A stretch of 64,000 nt of DNA from Anaspis maculata. Lineage: Eukaryota; Arthropoda; Insecta; Coleoptera; Scraptiidae. Numbering within the stretch: position 1 is the first letter of the stretch; each line of letters opens with the position of its first letter. Under the pieces are notes generated by a model, which did no database searches, was not told where the DNA came from, and was given only the letters and a program-made list of their open reading frames with translations. The stretch covers positions 10,615,262-10,679,261 of the forward strand of contig OX421962.1 in assembly GCA_949128115.1 (NCBI GenBank), in the 5' to 3' direction. This document shows, piece by piece, positions 35,023 to 46,864 of this stretch. A program made the position numbers and the translations under genes.

Positions 35023-37418
35023 GGACCCCGCACGTTTTATATGAAAAAGTGGTTTCGGTGAATTTGGCTAAATTTTTTATATGTTGTAGATCTTGATTCA
35101 AGAAATATATTCCTGAAAAATTGGACCCCTCCTATGAACAGTTTTTCCCCTACACCCCTAATAAGGCCAAAATTAGGAATAGTCTCCAATTTTTTGAAAT
35201 TCATGAAACTGGTTGACATCGAGCTTGTGATCAAGAAAAAAATAATTTAAAAAATCCAAGTTGTGAATTGGGGTAGTTATCAAGGGGGTTGGGGGTCGAA
35301 ATTGAGAAAATAAATTTAAATTCCGAAATTTTTTATTCTTATAAAATCTGAACAGGATAATAATCGAGAAATAATTTTGGAAAATCTAAATCCATTATTG
35401 GGGGTTATTCTAAAGGGGGCTAGGGGTCAAAACCAAGGGAACGGAGTGACATTTCGAAACTTGCGATTCCCATTATTGGGAAAATGATTCAAAAAAATCG
35501 AAACCAATGAGTTCTGGTGTTATTGAGGAAGTAGAGGGTCGAAATCAAGATAACAATGAAATTCTGGACCTTACAGTTGATCTAGAAATTGAACTGGGTG
35601 GATGACAAAATGATAATAAAACCAATCTGCATAAGGATTGAGTTCTTCATTTCTCGACCATCCCTTTTTCCACCCACCATAATATCTGCCTACAGCCATG
35701 TTCTAGTCCAAATAAGAATTTGTCTCAAGCATTTTAAAATTCATGAAACTGGCTCGGATTAAGTTGAAGAATAAAAAATATAGGTTGTGAATTGGAGTAA
35801 TTATCGAGGGGGCGGGGGTTGAAATCGAGTAAAGGAATTAGCATTCCAGGAAAAGGGTGATGGAGACAATTTAAAAAAATCTGAATCAATAAATTGAGAT
35901 GGTTGAGATTGAGGTGGAGTGATAGAACTTCAAATTGGAATGAAAACAAATGATGTCTGGGTTAACGATACCCTCGACGATACCTAATTGACTCTTTTGT
36001 GAAGGAACAGTTTTTAACATTATCCGTGGAAAATAACATCTAGTAAATGGCCTCCTAGACTTTGTCAAACGGCGTGCAGACAGGAAGTCCAATTTGTAAT
36101 AACTTTCTGGCAGATATCGGGCTGCATTTTAGTAATAACACGCACAATATTATCCCTTAGGGCTTCAATGTTTCTAGGCTTGTTCTTGTATACCAGAGAC
36201 TTCACATACACCCACAGAAAAAAGTCCAGGGACGTAATATCGCAAGATCTCGCTGGCCAATTGAAATCACCGTTCCGCGAAATTGTTCTTCCTTGGAAGT
36301 TTTCGGCCAACAAGTCCCAAGGTTTCTCCTGCTGTTGTGGCACGTAGCGCCGTCTTGTTGAAAGAAGATGATTTTGTTGAGATATACTGAGTATTTATGT
36401 CAAAAAATAACAGTAAAATCTTATCAAAGTTCTATCACTCTTATTAAAAGACCAAATCTGAAAATTCAGATTTGAAAAATTGAGCCTATAACTTCCAATA
36501 TCGATCTATTTTTGGAATCCCATTGAATCAACCAATGACCAAAAGCAGGATTTATGTTTATTTAAGAAAAGATAGTCCAGCCATTTTTTTTTGGCACAAG
36601 CTATATGATGGACAGCACACAGAACCGTGGAGAGCTTCTCGAGAACTGTAATTAATATTGCTGTTGCAAGTCTCGATTCCACCCCCCACCCCCAGCCCTC
36701 ATTGTGGTTGTGGGTAGGTATCATAATGGTTCCCTGGGAGAACTAAGGAGGTAAGGGGTGAGGATGATCGAGAAACGATAAACTCAGTCCTTATTCACAT
36801 TGGTTGTATTATCATTTTGTCATTCGCCCAGATCTTTCTAGTAAACTGGAAGTTCCAGAACTCCACTGTTCTCTTAATTTCGACCCTCTACCCCCTCAAT
36901 AACACCCGAATTATTGGTTTAGATTTTTTCGAGCAATTTCCCCATTGCTTGTAAAATCATATATTATAGGAACCGCAAATTACGGAATATCACTGCGTTT
37001 TCTTGATTTCGACCCCCAGCTCCCTCTAGAATAACCCCCAATTAATTGATTCAGATTTTTCAAAACTATTTCTCAATTATTATTCTGTTCAGATTTTATG
37101 AGAATAAAAAAATCCGAAATTCTAATTTATTTTCTCAATTTCGACCCCCAACCCCCTTGATAACTACTCCAATTCACAACTTAGATTTTTTCAATTATTT
37201 TTCCCATGATCACGAGTTTGATTTGAACCAGTTTCATGAATTTCAAGAAAATTGAGACTATTCCTAATTTTGGCCTTATTAGGGGTGTAGGGGAAAAACT
37301 GTTCATAGGAGGGGTCCAATTTTTCAGGTATATATTTCCTGAATCAAGATCTACAACATATAAAAAATTTAGCCAAATTCACCGAAACCACTTTTTCATA
37401 GAAAACGTGCGGGGTCCT
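35023..37418. mobile_element. 2.4-kb foldback element with ~0.95-kb arms and a mariner core
   Basis: Tips are GGACCCCGCACGTTTT, inverted at 37418. The arms are inverted over roughly 950 bp each: GTGGTTTCGGTGAATTTGGC (35048) against its complement near 37390, the AGGGGTGTAGGGGAAAAACT text at 37283 against 35140, and the GGGGGTTGGGGGTCGAAATT text against 37140. The unmatched centre carries the mariner transposase remnant. No target duplication is evident: the flanks read GGAAAA and TTTGAA, and together they restore the interrupted family-R sequence. Confidence 0.85.
36062..36400 (-). pseudogene. mariner-family transposase C-terminal fragment
   Basis: Reading leftward, the fragment opens near 36380 with FFQQDGATCHNSR, the second catalytic aspartate region. 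A one-base shift then leads into EKPWDLLAENFQGRTISRNG, NWPARSCDITSLDFFLWVY (third acidic residue) and VKSLVYKNKPRNIEALRDNI. These are typical of insect ITm/mariner DDE transposases. The N-terminal helix-turn-helix and first catalytic aspartate are absent, so it is dead. Its central position suggests the surrounding long inverted arms are its own termini or that it inserted in a foldback. Confidence 0.85.
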
Positions 37419-37841
37419 TTGAATTTTCCGGTAAAACCTCAAAACTTTTTCCAAAATCATCTTATTGTAAAAGTCTTCAATCAAGGCTTCACTTTGAACT
37501 CATTATTCAAGTCCGGTCTAAAAAACCCAGGTCGGTTTTACATTTCCAAACGGAAAATTCCCGCGAATTTGAAAAAAAAAATTGTTGGAAAATGTTCAAG
37601 AACTAGTCACTTATTCTTGAAAAAAAAAACGTGAGTGCGTGACCATAGTCACCCTCGGAAGAAGTGAAACTTCTATAGATATGAATCAATCAGCAAACAA
37701 CGTTCGAAGAGGTGTTCTTTTCGTACTCCCGCTCCGCTCCTTCACGGTTTGTATCATCTTGTTTTTCTTATTATCAATCTTATTATTATTATCATTAGTC
37801 ACTCAAAGGTCAGAGTACTTTCGACATGATTTTTTCACGAT

Positions 37842-38398
37842 TAACGTATGGTCCGAAAGTTTTGGGAAATAGTTTTAAGCTAATAACTTTTTCTGAATAG
37901 TCTTTATTTTCGTACTTGATAGTGCATAAATTAACATCATATATAACACTAACAAATTCATATTCAACATATTGAAAATGGACCATTATCTTCGATGGAT
38001 CTCAATTATCTTCCGCCATGTTCCATGATTGTTCATGATCTCTAATGTTATTGAAAAATGTGACGCCGTAATTGGTCTTCATTCGCAGCTTTCCATCCCT
38101 TGTCGTATACTATCCTGCTCAATACTTACCAAAAATCTTATATTGGTCGAGCTTGCGGTACATTGGGAGGCAGGAGCTCTGAGAAATCAATCCTGCTGTT
38201 GTCCAGAGAATGATCAAACATGGCAGAAGAAAACCGAGAGCCATCAAAGATAATGGCCCATCTTCAATATGTTGGATACGAATTTGAAATTGTTGAAGAT
38301 GACGCTAGTTTTTGCAATTTTAAGTTACGAAATTGAAACTATCAATAAAAAGTTATTAGCTTTTAAAAAAATTCCCAAAACTTTCGGACCATACGTTA
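37842..38398. mobile_element. 557-bp TIR element, TA flanks
   Basis: The terminal inverted repeat is TAACGTATGGTCCGAAAGTT, continuing TTGGGAA, on both ends; similar text near 37880 and 38350 (GCTAATAACTTTTT / AAAAAGTTATTAGC) extends the arms. If TA is the target duplication, the tips begin ACGTATGG. It contains no transposase. Confidence 0.75.
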
Positions 38399-39213
38399 GA
38401 CTTCTTATATTTCTTTTCTCGCTGCGTTCGGCGCTTAAACTCCCATTCTCCGTCACATGAAGTCTCACTCATACCCCTAATACAATAAATATCTATTTTC
38501 ATCAATAATATTCTCCACAAATAATTATGCGAATGTGACATCGTGACGGATTTTCTTACTGTACGATTTTCTCGGTTATATTACAGCACGGTGGAAACTG
38601 TGTTCTGGCAGGCACAGCATGGCAATCTAATAATCTCCACAAAGTATAAGAATGTCGTTTGGAAAACTCGATCCGGTATTGATTTTAATTGAAAAAATAT
38701 AAAATACATAGGTATATTCATAGGTATGTAAGTAGGTACCTCGTGAATGTGATTTAAGGTAACTACGTGGTTCTAGAGTTCGTAAGATATTATCTTCTCC
38801 AATCAAAATAAAGCCATAGGTTAAATTGAAATATTGACAGAATTGATATGAGAATTTCCAGTTATGTGCTCGCCACCGTACTTATATTTAGAATGTCACA
38901 TTTAATTGAGGTGAAATCAAACCATTCAAAAAATTAACAAAGAATAATGTCAAAAATCAATTTCCAAACATAAAAACTTGATTATCAAACCAGTATGATA
39001 TCATCGCTATACAATCAGTTGACATCTAGAACATTAAGCAACTGTTTCAGCCTCAATTGTCGAAAATTCTTTTTCCCCTCTGGGCTTTTATCATCCACCC
39101 CTGCTTTTCTGCTTAATAGGTACGTACATAGGTACCTGAAAGTTGTGTCCACATTTGGGTGTGCGGCATTCGATTTTATTTTTGAATTGTAAACGTCCGT
39201 TGAAAAATATACC
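38399..39213. other. No supported feature
   Basis: AT-rich, with only short frames. Nothing recognised. Confidence 0.45.
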
Positions 39214-39419
39214 CAGGGCCGGGCCTGGCCTATTTGCCGCCTGCGTGCCACCGAAAAATTGCCGCCCCCTCACGGCAGTGGAGAGCCCCACCAAATGCGG
39301 GAATGAAAAGAATCCTTCAAAATTCAACTTAATTATTATATTACCGCCCCTATGACTTGCCGCCTGCCGTACTCGCCTGCGCGCCGGAACGTACTGCACG
39401 CCTGCTAGGCCCGGCCCTG
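39214..39419. mobile_element. 206-bp hAT-type MITE with perfect 8-bp target duplication
   Basis: Terminal inverted repeats are CAGGGCCGGGCCTGGCC on the left and GGCCCGGCCCTG on the right. The flanks are identical 8-mers, AATATACC (39206-39213 and 39420-39427), diagnostic of hAT-superfamily transposition. The body is GC-rich and non-coding. Perfect flanks suggest a relatively recent insertion. Confidence 0.93.
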
Positions 39420-40568
39420 AATATACCTCCCTATCCCTATAATAAATCACATCCGCTCGAATCTATTCAAGCCAAGTCGAGAGCCATTCTTGTCGGGCCA
39501 ACAGTACGACAACACGAAGAGCAGTCCAGTGTCGGCGATTAGTAAAAAATAGAACCGAACGCGGCGAACGCTGCAACCGCTTATTCTTTCATTTCCTGGG
39601 ACGACGCTGGTCACCCCAAGGTCAAACAAGACAACGTTACAGCACATCGTTAGAGGCGTTCGTTACAACCACTGCTGCTATGAAGCAATTTCACTCCCAT
39701 GTGTGGTTCTGCGTTAGTGGTGTGTTGTGATCTAAGCGCGAGAATAGAAGTTTCACTTCAAAAATGGGAGAAAATCTGTTCACAGAAAGTTAAAAGATTT
39801 GCAGTTGTTCAGAGAGGAAAGCTTCAAAAAATATTCCTCCAAAAATTCATTCAATCTTTCCTCCACTTGAATTCCCAGCATGTTTGCCCCTAAAATAAAT
39901 AGTATATAAGTTTATTTACCCTACGGGTTTATAGTTCCGTTCATCCTTTCTCATACATTCAATTTATTACAGCTATAATTATACATTTATAATTGTTCTT
40001 GCCAATGCCTGGTTCAGCTCTCCTTTTCATGCATTCTTGTAAAATTTTGCAATCTTCTCTGTCGTACATCTTCTCTTCGTATTTTACTGCTCTCCGGCCC
40101 GTTTCTATTTTTACGTGTTTGTTGTGTTGATACATAAGATGTAATGACTTTTACATAAGTTGTATTGTATTACAGTTCATGTGTTTAAGTTGACACTACT
40201 TGTCAAAATAACCTCAAAAATTACAACAAAAAAAATTAAATTTGCAATGGAACAAACACGTAAAATGTTGTACAACACTCGTGGCTTGTTACACAAGATG
40301 CTTTTCGACACTCAGCCTCTTACAGAACTCGGGCTACGCCCTCGTTTTACAAATTTCGGCTTCGTGTCTGAAAACCACTTATGTAACAGCCAACTCGCAT
40401 TGTCAACTACTATAATTTTCCATCTTTTAGTTTCTTCCCTCACTATATTATTATTACTATTATTATTATTATTATTTGAAGCACATTCAACAGGAGCAAA
40501 GTCCTATTTATAGAATGTGTGAAATCCTGAAGTTAGAAAAAAAAGAACAAACTGGCCTCAATGAAGTG
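39420..40568. other. No supported gene; family-R fragment and TTA microsatellite
   Basis: 39745-39900 is a family-R fragment on the minus strand. 40443-40478 is a (TTA)n tract. The rest shows no gene or element that I can name. Confidence 0.5.
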
Positions 40569-40925
40569 TCAGTCGTCATGCTGACACCTGTATATCTCCT
40601 TGATAGCCGAAACAGTGGTATGAAGGATGTCACAGCGAGTTTCGACGTCACGGTAGGAGTGAATCATCCGATGGAGAGGGGAGCAGGTGAGTCCACGAGT
40701 TCTCGCGTAGGGCAGATGGAGCAGCTGTGTGCTGCGGGAGTTCGGTCTGGGTATCCGAAAGCCTATGAGATATAGCAACTCCGGGCAGTCAACCTCACCC
40801 TTGATTATCTTGTACAGAAAGATCACACAATTCATGTCACGTCTGGTTTGAAGGGACTGCATGTTAAATTGACGCAAAAGGTCCCGCTGCGGAGTGCCCC
40901 TTGCCGGATATGAGCCTGTTATCAT
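40569..40925 (-). pseudogene. LINE ORF2 C-terminal fragment (CR1/jockey-like)
   Basis: The 118-codon frame contains SLQTRRDMNCVIFLYKIIKG, CPELLYLIGFRIPRPNSRST and PYARTRGLTCSPLHRM. This pattern (R+...FLYK...CPELL..I.F..P......ARt....SP..R) is the usual C-terminus of several non-LTR retrotransposon ORF2 proteins downstream of the RT. The catalytic part is missing, so it is a 3' fragment. Clade not certain. Confidence 0.75.
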
Positions 40926-40938
40926 GAAAGTCGCTGTT

Positions 40939-41690
40939 TCAAGATATATATCCCGGTGATTCTTTTTCCAGTCCTAATAAACATTTTAGGTATTTTTCTT
41001 GTTCTCTTTCGATTTCCTCGTATTCTTTGCATCCCCAGACCTCTGTTCCATACGTTATCACACTGCCACACTGTTGAAGAGTTATCCTATGTATTTGACT
41101 TCTTTGATTTCTTCTATTTTCTCTTGTTCCCATTTCCATTCCGTTGTTTTCCTTGTTATGCCTTTTCCAAATACCATAATTTTTGTTTTGTTAACGTTGA
41201 GTTGTAGTTTCTCTCTTCTCATATATCTTTCTAGGTTCTTCATCAAATCTTTCATGCTTCTCTCATCTTTCGCCAGAACGACCAGGTCGTCCGCGTACGC
41301 CAGCGTCCATACTTTCTCCTTGCCCACCATGATACCTTCTGCCTGTCTTTTTTGAGCATTTCTTCTAGGTCTACCAGGTATATGCAGTAAACAGATTGAG
41401 ACTCAAAGGACATCCCTGCCTCACTCCTCTTGTGGTGTAGAAGCTTTCACTCTCTTCTCCTTTCACTCTTACTTTGTTTGTAGTTATCTCATATGCTTCC
41501 TCAATTTTTTTGATCAGATGTTCATTTATACCTTTTTCTCTTAAGCTTTCCCAAAGTTGTTCTCTATCTACATTGTCAAATGCTACCTTTAGGTCAATGA
41601 ACGGAGCATATACATGTCCACCTTTCTCTTTCAGTTCCCTTTCCACTATGTGATGTAGAATGTACACGTTGTACACCGTTCCTCTTCCCT
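40939..41690 (-). pseudogene. LINE reverse transcriptase, broken
   Basis: Three adjoining frames spell one RT reading leftward. 41676-41371 carries APFIDLKVAFDNVDR and GVRQGCPLS.NLF. 41330-41082 carries the catalytic AYADDLVVLAKDE and LNVNKTKIMVFGK. 41139-40939 carries TYGTEVWG and LLGLEKESPGYI. Frame changes between them show decay. It is a non-LTR retrotransposon RT, clade not assigned. The adjoining 40569-40925 fragment seems to belong to a different LINE, because ESPGYI is not followed by that type of tail in proteins I know. Confidence 0.85.
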
Positions 41691-41892
41691 TTCTGAATTT
41701 TGCAGCATTCTACGTATCACCCTGTAGAAATTTTACATGGAATTTTTCAACATTCACCTTTACAGGATAGGTTACGGAAACATTAGGCTAATCAACACAA
41801 CAAACAAAATTGAAATCGCATTCAGCAATCGGAAGTTATTGGTCTTCAAAGTCGAACCATTTTTCCGATACCGACAACTTCGTTGTCCAGCA

Positions 41893-41985
41893 CTTTAGAA
41901 AGATTGAAAATAATTTGCAGGGAATTGAAAATTATGTCAGGAAAATCTGAATTTCACGGGAAAACCTCAAATCTTTCATCTACCT
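41893..41985 (-). repeat. Family R fragment
   Basis: AGATTGAAAATAATTTGCAG and CGGGAAAACCTCAAATCTTT match the inner part of family R (as at 34978 and 37425). No more of the repeat is visible here. Confidence 0.6.
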
Positions 41986-42279
41986 ACTTGAAAATTTTGG
42001 AAAGAATCCAACCAGTAGCGTAGGAGTTATGGAAGTTAATTAATTTGAATTTGAAAGCATCTGAAGAACCTTTCAAATGAATCTTCCCTACAGAACTCCT
42101 AACGTCACTGATTGGATTCGTTTTAAATTTGACAGGTAGACAGATAATTCCGACAGACCAGCCTGTGCTGAGTTTGAGTTAATTTCGTTGAATAGTTCGC
42201 AAGTTACAAATTTTTAAAAATCGAAAAAAGTGAAGTTTCACACCCTGTATCTTTCTTATGAAGCAAGTGAGAGGCACGT

Positions 42280-43550
42280 ATACCGTGTGTTTTTCGAAAA
42301 CCGCACCAGCCCATAACTTTTTTCCAAGGGGTACCTAAATATATGGATTTGAAACTTTTATGGGGATATTTGGGACTACTTTTGCTATTCTTTGCGTTGA
42401 TCGTGAAGCTGCTCTGACTTCCGGAAGTAACCGGAAGTGAAATCAGCTTTTGATTTTCAAATGGAACACCTGTATATTTTTTTATATTCCGATAGAGTTT
42501 TTTTTGTTGACAAAATGACGATTTTATAGGGGATTGAATATAACTGAAATTTATCAAATTATTGGTACCAGAGGTGGCTGCGGCCACAAATAAAAATCTG
42601 AAGTTGAAAGTTTGTTGATTATTTATGTCGAATTCAACCGGCAACGCTTTCTGATATGAACAATAAAATTTTAAGTTGTTCCAGTCACACCACGTATTTG
42701 TTGTTTTACAAAAAAGGTTTAATTGACAATTGTTTCGAGGAAGACTCTCATCATCAGAAAACTGTTAAATAAAGAAAATATTAGATACAGAAATAAGAAA
42801 GAACAATGGTACAGGCTAACCTATTTAAAAAAGTGTATAAAGTGCTTGTTTGTAAAAGATTTTTAGTAAAAATTGGCAGTAAATTGACAGTAAATAAAAA
42901 GATGGCATGAGAATTTACTGTCAATTTACTGCCAATTTTTACTAAATTTTTTTTACAAACAAGCACTTTATACTTTTTTTTTAAATAGGTAAGCCTGTAC
43001 CATTGTTCTTTCTTATTTCTGTATCTAATATTTTCTTTATTTGACAGTTTTCTGATGATGGGGTCTTCCTCGAAACAATTGTCAATATAACCTTTTTTTA
43101 AAAAACAACAAATACGTGGTGTGACTGGAACAACTTTAAATTTATACTGACAAAGCCACAGATGGACCAATTCTACATAAATATACAATAAACAAACATT
43201 CAACTTCAGATTTTTATCTGTGGTCACAGCCACCTCTGGCACCAATATTTTGATGAATCTGTTATATTCAATTCGCTATAAAATCATCGTTTTTCATCAC
43301 AGAAAATTTTCAAGACCACCACTATGTCAAAAAAAATCTCTATCCGAATATCAAAAAGTATACAGGTGTTCCATTTGAAAATCAAAAGTTGATGTCACTT
43401 CCGGTTATTTCCGGAAGTGAAAGTTGCTTCATGATCAATGCGAAAAATAGCAAAAGTGGTCTCAAATAATCCATAAAAATTTCAAATCTATATATCCCAT
43501 AGGAAAAAAGTTATGGGCTGGTGCAGTTTTCGAAAAACAAACGGTAAAAG
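42280..43550. mobile_element. 1.3-kb foldback element
   Basis: The arms invert around a centre near 42905, where GGCAGTAAATTGACAGTAAA faces TTTACTGTCAATTTACTGCC. Outer arm landmarks are GTTTTTCGAAAACCGCACCA at 42291 against the complement near 43530, and the CTTCCGGAAGTAACCGGAAG block at 42419 against 43400. The frames 42204-42644 and 42781-43245 (minus) lie one in each arm and show no domain. CACCCTGTATC / TACAGGGTG words just outside (42240 and 43552) suggest insertion in or beside a CAGGGTG element. Confidence 0.75.
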
Positions 43551-44029
43551 TACAGGGTGATCCATGACTAAACCGACATAGATCAAGAGTCAATCCAGGT
43601 TTTTGAGATGGATCAGCAACTGGCTTCGGAATTTTTCTTAGCTCTTCCGTTTTAAAGTTCCAGGGTGATTTATGTATTTTGGTCGAAATTTCAATGAACC
43701 GTATCATGGGTAGAATCGAATGGAATTTGGTAGGTGTGTTCTAGCAACCACCCTTGATACATTGAATTATTGAAAAATCGATAAATTCTAGGACCGGATT
43801 GAAAAATTGTGTCCCTTAAATTTTTGTAGAAAAAATCATCCTTATGACATGATTTAATGGTTTCGGTTTGCAGATCTTTGGATTTTCCACTCTTTTTAAT
43901 CAGATTCTAACGGCACATTGGAATATTTGTAGATATTCTGGTCCTCAACTTTCCACTGTGGAAACAATTCAGGTTGTTCTACAATTTCGTCACGCGAGGA
44001 ATGGTACCAGTGATCCGCGCTGTCCTGAA
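43551..44029. other. No supported feature
   Basis: AT-rich sequence. The short minus frame 43462-43707 overlaps the foldback end and has no motif. Confidence 0.4.
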
Positions 44030-44480
44030 TTCCCTCGATCAAGCCGGTAATTTTTCTGGGAATGCGTGACAGTGCATCCGCAACAACGCTGGCTCTACCG
44101 TCACGATGGATTAAATCAAATGAACGTTAACGTAGACGTACTACCCAGTGATCCAGTTTCTCGGTGAGATTTGAGATGTTATTGAGCCATAAAAGTCTAT
44201 CGTGGTCTGAAAAATCTGTGAACTCCACCCTCTCGACATAGGGTCGAAATGTCTACACAAACGATTAAACTCAGTAAATCCCTCTCGGTAACAGAGTAGT
44301 TTCTCTCAGCTTTAGAAAGACCGCGCATGACATAGGCAATCACTCGCTCTTGATCGTCCATTATCTGTGTCGAAACCCAACCTAAACCCGTATCAGAGGC
44401 GTCGATTTGAGCAATGAAACGTTTAGAAAACTCGGGAGGACACAGAATAGGGGCGAAAACTGAAGTCTGCTCTCAATTTT
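44030..44480 (-). pseudogene. Ty3/Gypsy RNase H fragment
   Basis: Reading leftward from about 44470: FIAQIDASDTGLGWVSTQ (first RNase H aspartate), QERVIAYVMRGLSKAERNYS, VTERDLLSLIV (catalytic glutamate region), a frame change, then FTDFSDHDRLLWLNN (the TDH..L.WL segment), LDHWVVRL, and LIHRDGRASVVADALSRIPR. This order is diagnostic of Gypsy-type RT-RNase H. A stop and frameshifts break it, and no LTR is visible nearby. It is unrelated in frame and copy to the retrotransposon at 57538-61156. Confidence 0.85.
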
Positions 44481-45156
44481 TATTCGCAGCTGAATTGGCG
44501 CCGAACTATGTCTCTTGCACCTTGCGTCGAAAAGCTCTTAAATTTGTGTTCTTATCTCGATACTGCTGACGGTTCTAGTTGTGGGAAGTAGCACGTGAAG
44601 GATCTAAAACCATATTTCGGGTCTGACTCGGACATTTCAGTTTAGCTGAACTATACTTTCCTTAGCTGCCTTTGGAGGGATCTAAGAATTCCGCTCCCGC
44701 CGTCTTCTGCGGGTGGTAAAATTCCACGTATGGCCCCTTTCGTTCTTGTTTAATGCGCCTCTAGGGTTTGGTTCAATAAACAAAAATTCGTTTGACTTTT
44801 CATTTTTTTTTGAGAGGGGTAGTGTAACGTATTCTTTTTGCCGAGTCATTTTCATAATGAAACTGTCCATTATTAGTCTTTCAAAATTTTGAAGACGTGT
44901 ATAGCTGGGTTGCGCGGGGTCTTTGTCTTTTATCTCAAATTCCGTTCCTCCTCACCTTTGATTTCCGTATAATCGTAGAAATATTAGACGCCGCCATATT
45001 GAATGCTTCGACCGTTACTTAGGACGTGACAAACGGTAACGGCGGGACCCAGCCGTTGAGGAGGTCACATCTACATCTACATCACATGACAGGACAGATC
45101 ACCGATACTTACTTGTTATCACGACATCATCAATAATTAATCAATTCAAATATGTA
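44481..45156. other. No supported gene
   Basis: Only short frames. TGAGAGGGGTAGTGTAACG (about 44810-44828) is the inverse of text at 28150-28170, a small family-R piece. Confidence 0.45.
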
Positions 45157-45278
45157 CGGTTGCGGCCAAAATGAAGTGGACGACAATGTCAACGAGTTTG
45201 GCTTGCTGTCATGCGACGTTCAGGCCAGAATCCTTGAAAATCTGTCAACTGTCGTCCACTTTAAAAAGTCCGCAACGG
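45157..45278. mobile_element. 122-bp MITE with TA target duplication
   Basis: The left end CGGTTGCGG, then AAGTGGACGACA, is inverted on the right as TGTCGTCCACTT then CCGCAACGG. TA flanks lie at 45155-45156 and 45279-45280, consistent with a Tc1/mariner-type MITE. Confidence 0.8.
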
Positions 45279-45474
45279 TACCACAAAAACAACCGTTATA
45301 CTTATACAACGCACTATGACAGGTGACAGAAAACCTTACAATCCTCCATCTTGTTTACCGCGCTCCCATCAGTAGTTCAAATCGCGAATACTTAATTGGT
45401 TATAGTGTTCTTGAAACTGTAAATTTTCCCATGCATGATCACAACTGCGATATAAGTAAATTTTTGAAACAGTT

Positions 45475-45640
45475 ATTTTGGACCTTATTAGGGGTGTAGG
45501 GGAAAATTTTTTATAAAGGAATCCAACTTTCAAGGAATATTATATTTGTCAAGTTCAGATTCACAATATACTCGACAATATATGTATAAGAAATTCAGCC
45601 AAATTGACTTAAACTTTTCTGCGTAAACGCGGGGGGGCTT
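45475..45640. repeat. Solo arm-tip of the 35023-37418 element family
   Basis: ACCTTATTAGGGGTGTAGGG, AGAAATTCAGCCAAATT and the GCGGGGG end match, diverged, the outer arm of the 35-37 kb foldback (37270-37420). It is a relic of another copy. Confidence 0.65.
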
Positions 45641-45769
45641 TAGTTCCTTTATTTCAAACTGATCGAAGGCTGTTGACTGACTGACTGCCAGCCAGGTAGG
45701 TAATGTAGGTCCCGGGCAAACCAAACCTTTGTCTCCTTCTCAAATGTCGGAGCCCTCATAACGACCGCT

Positions 45770-46864
45770 ACATACCGGATGATCATTTGAAAACTATCCA
45801 CCTGCAATAACCCCCGATTCCTAATGAAAATGTCTTCGAGCAAAAACAGGTCGATTTTTATATCGAGGGGGACATCTAAAACATACATTATCGAATTTCT
45901 ATCTTCAGCCCCCTCGCCCCCACCCACCCCAACTTTGAAATTTCAAATGACACTACCTAGTTTGCGATACATCAAATTCAACGGAATTACATTCTCTTTC
46001 TGAAAAAAATATTTTCAAAATTTTTAACCCCACCCCTTTCCCCCCCAAATTCTCTGAGTGTCCAATTAAATATTCTTGACCTCTCAATTCTCTTCAATGC
46101 AGTCAACGTCATCCTGCACAGCATCGGAAGAGAAAATTTTCTATGGAAAAAGTGCCACCCAAATTCACTCCTTCGCTCCCCCCTCCTCACCTTGAAAATC
46201 TAAAATGATAATACCTACTTTGTGATACATCAAATTAAATGAAATTGAACTCTCTCCCTGGACACAATTTTTTCGAAATTTTTGAACCCTCTCGTTTTCC
46301 TACTAAAATACTCCAAATGTCCAATTAAATGGGGGAGGGGTTGAAAATTTCAAAAAAATTATTTTTAGAAAGAGAATTTAATTTCCTTTAATTTGATGTA
46401 TCACAAAGTGGGTAATATTTTGTTAAATTTTAAAGTTGAGGTGGGGGAGAGCAATGGGGTGTCAATTTGGGTGGCACTTTTTCCACCGAAAATTTTCTTC
46501 TTTGATGCTATTCAGGATGATGCTGACTGAACTGAAGAGAATTGAGGCTTCCAGAATGTTGAAAGGGATACACTCAGAGAATTTTTAGGGAGAAGGGGGG
46601 GTAGAGTTAAAATTTTTGAAAATACCTTTTTCAAAAAGAGAATTTAATTTTCATCAATTTGATGTATCGCAAGGTAGGTAGTGTAATTTGAAATTTTATT
46701 TTTGGGATGGGTGGGGGCGAGGGGGCTGAAAATAGAAATTTGCCAATGTATGTTTCAGATGTCCCCCTCGATATAAAAATTGACCTGTTTTTGCTCGAAG
46801 AAATATTGACTAGAAATCGGGAATTATTGCAGGTGGATAGTTTTCAAATGATCACCCGGTATGT
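45770..46864. mobile_element. 1.1-kb foldback abutting the zinc-finger gene
   Basis: The left tip CATACCGGATGATCATTTGA is matched by the inverted right tip (CATACCGGGTGATCATTTGA read on the minus strand). The arms continue with AAAACTATCCACCTGCAATA, the CATCGAGGGGGACAT-type text, CCCCCTCGCCCCCACCC and TGATACATCAAATT, all inverted between 45770-46250 and 46390-46864. The right tip overlaps the last codons and stop of the zinc-finger gene. No target duplication found. Confidence 0.85.

Larger units (their letters stand above)
34771..37640 (-). repeat. Family R copy 4, split by a foldback element
   Basis: 34771-35022 matches 28080-28330 of copy 1. The match resumes at 37419 with TTGAATTTTCCGGTAAAACC and continues through GGTCGGTTTTACATTTCC to about 37640. 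The 2.4 kb between is an insertion (next entry). Confidence 0.75.
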
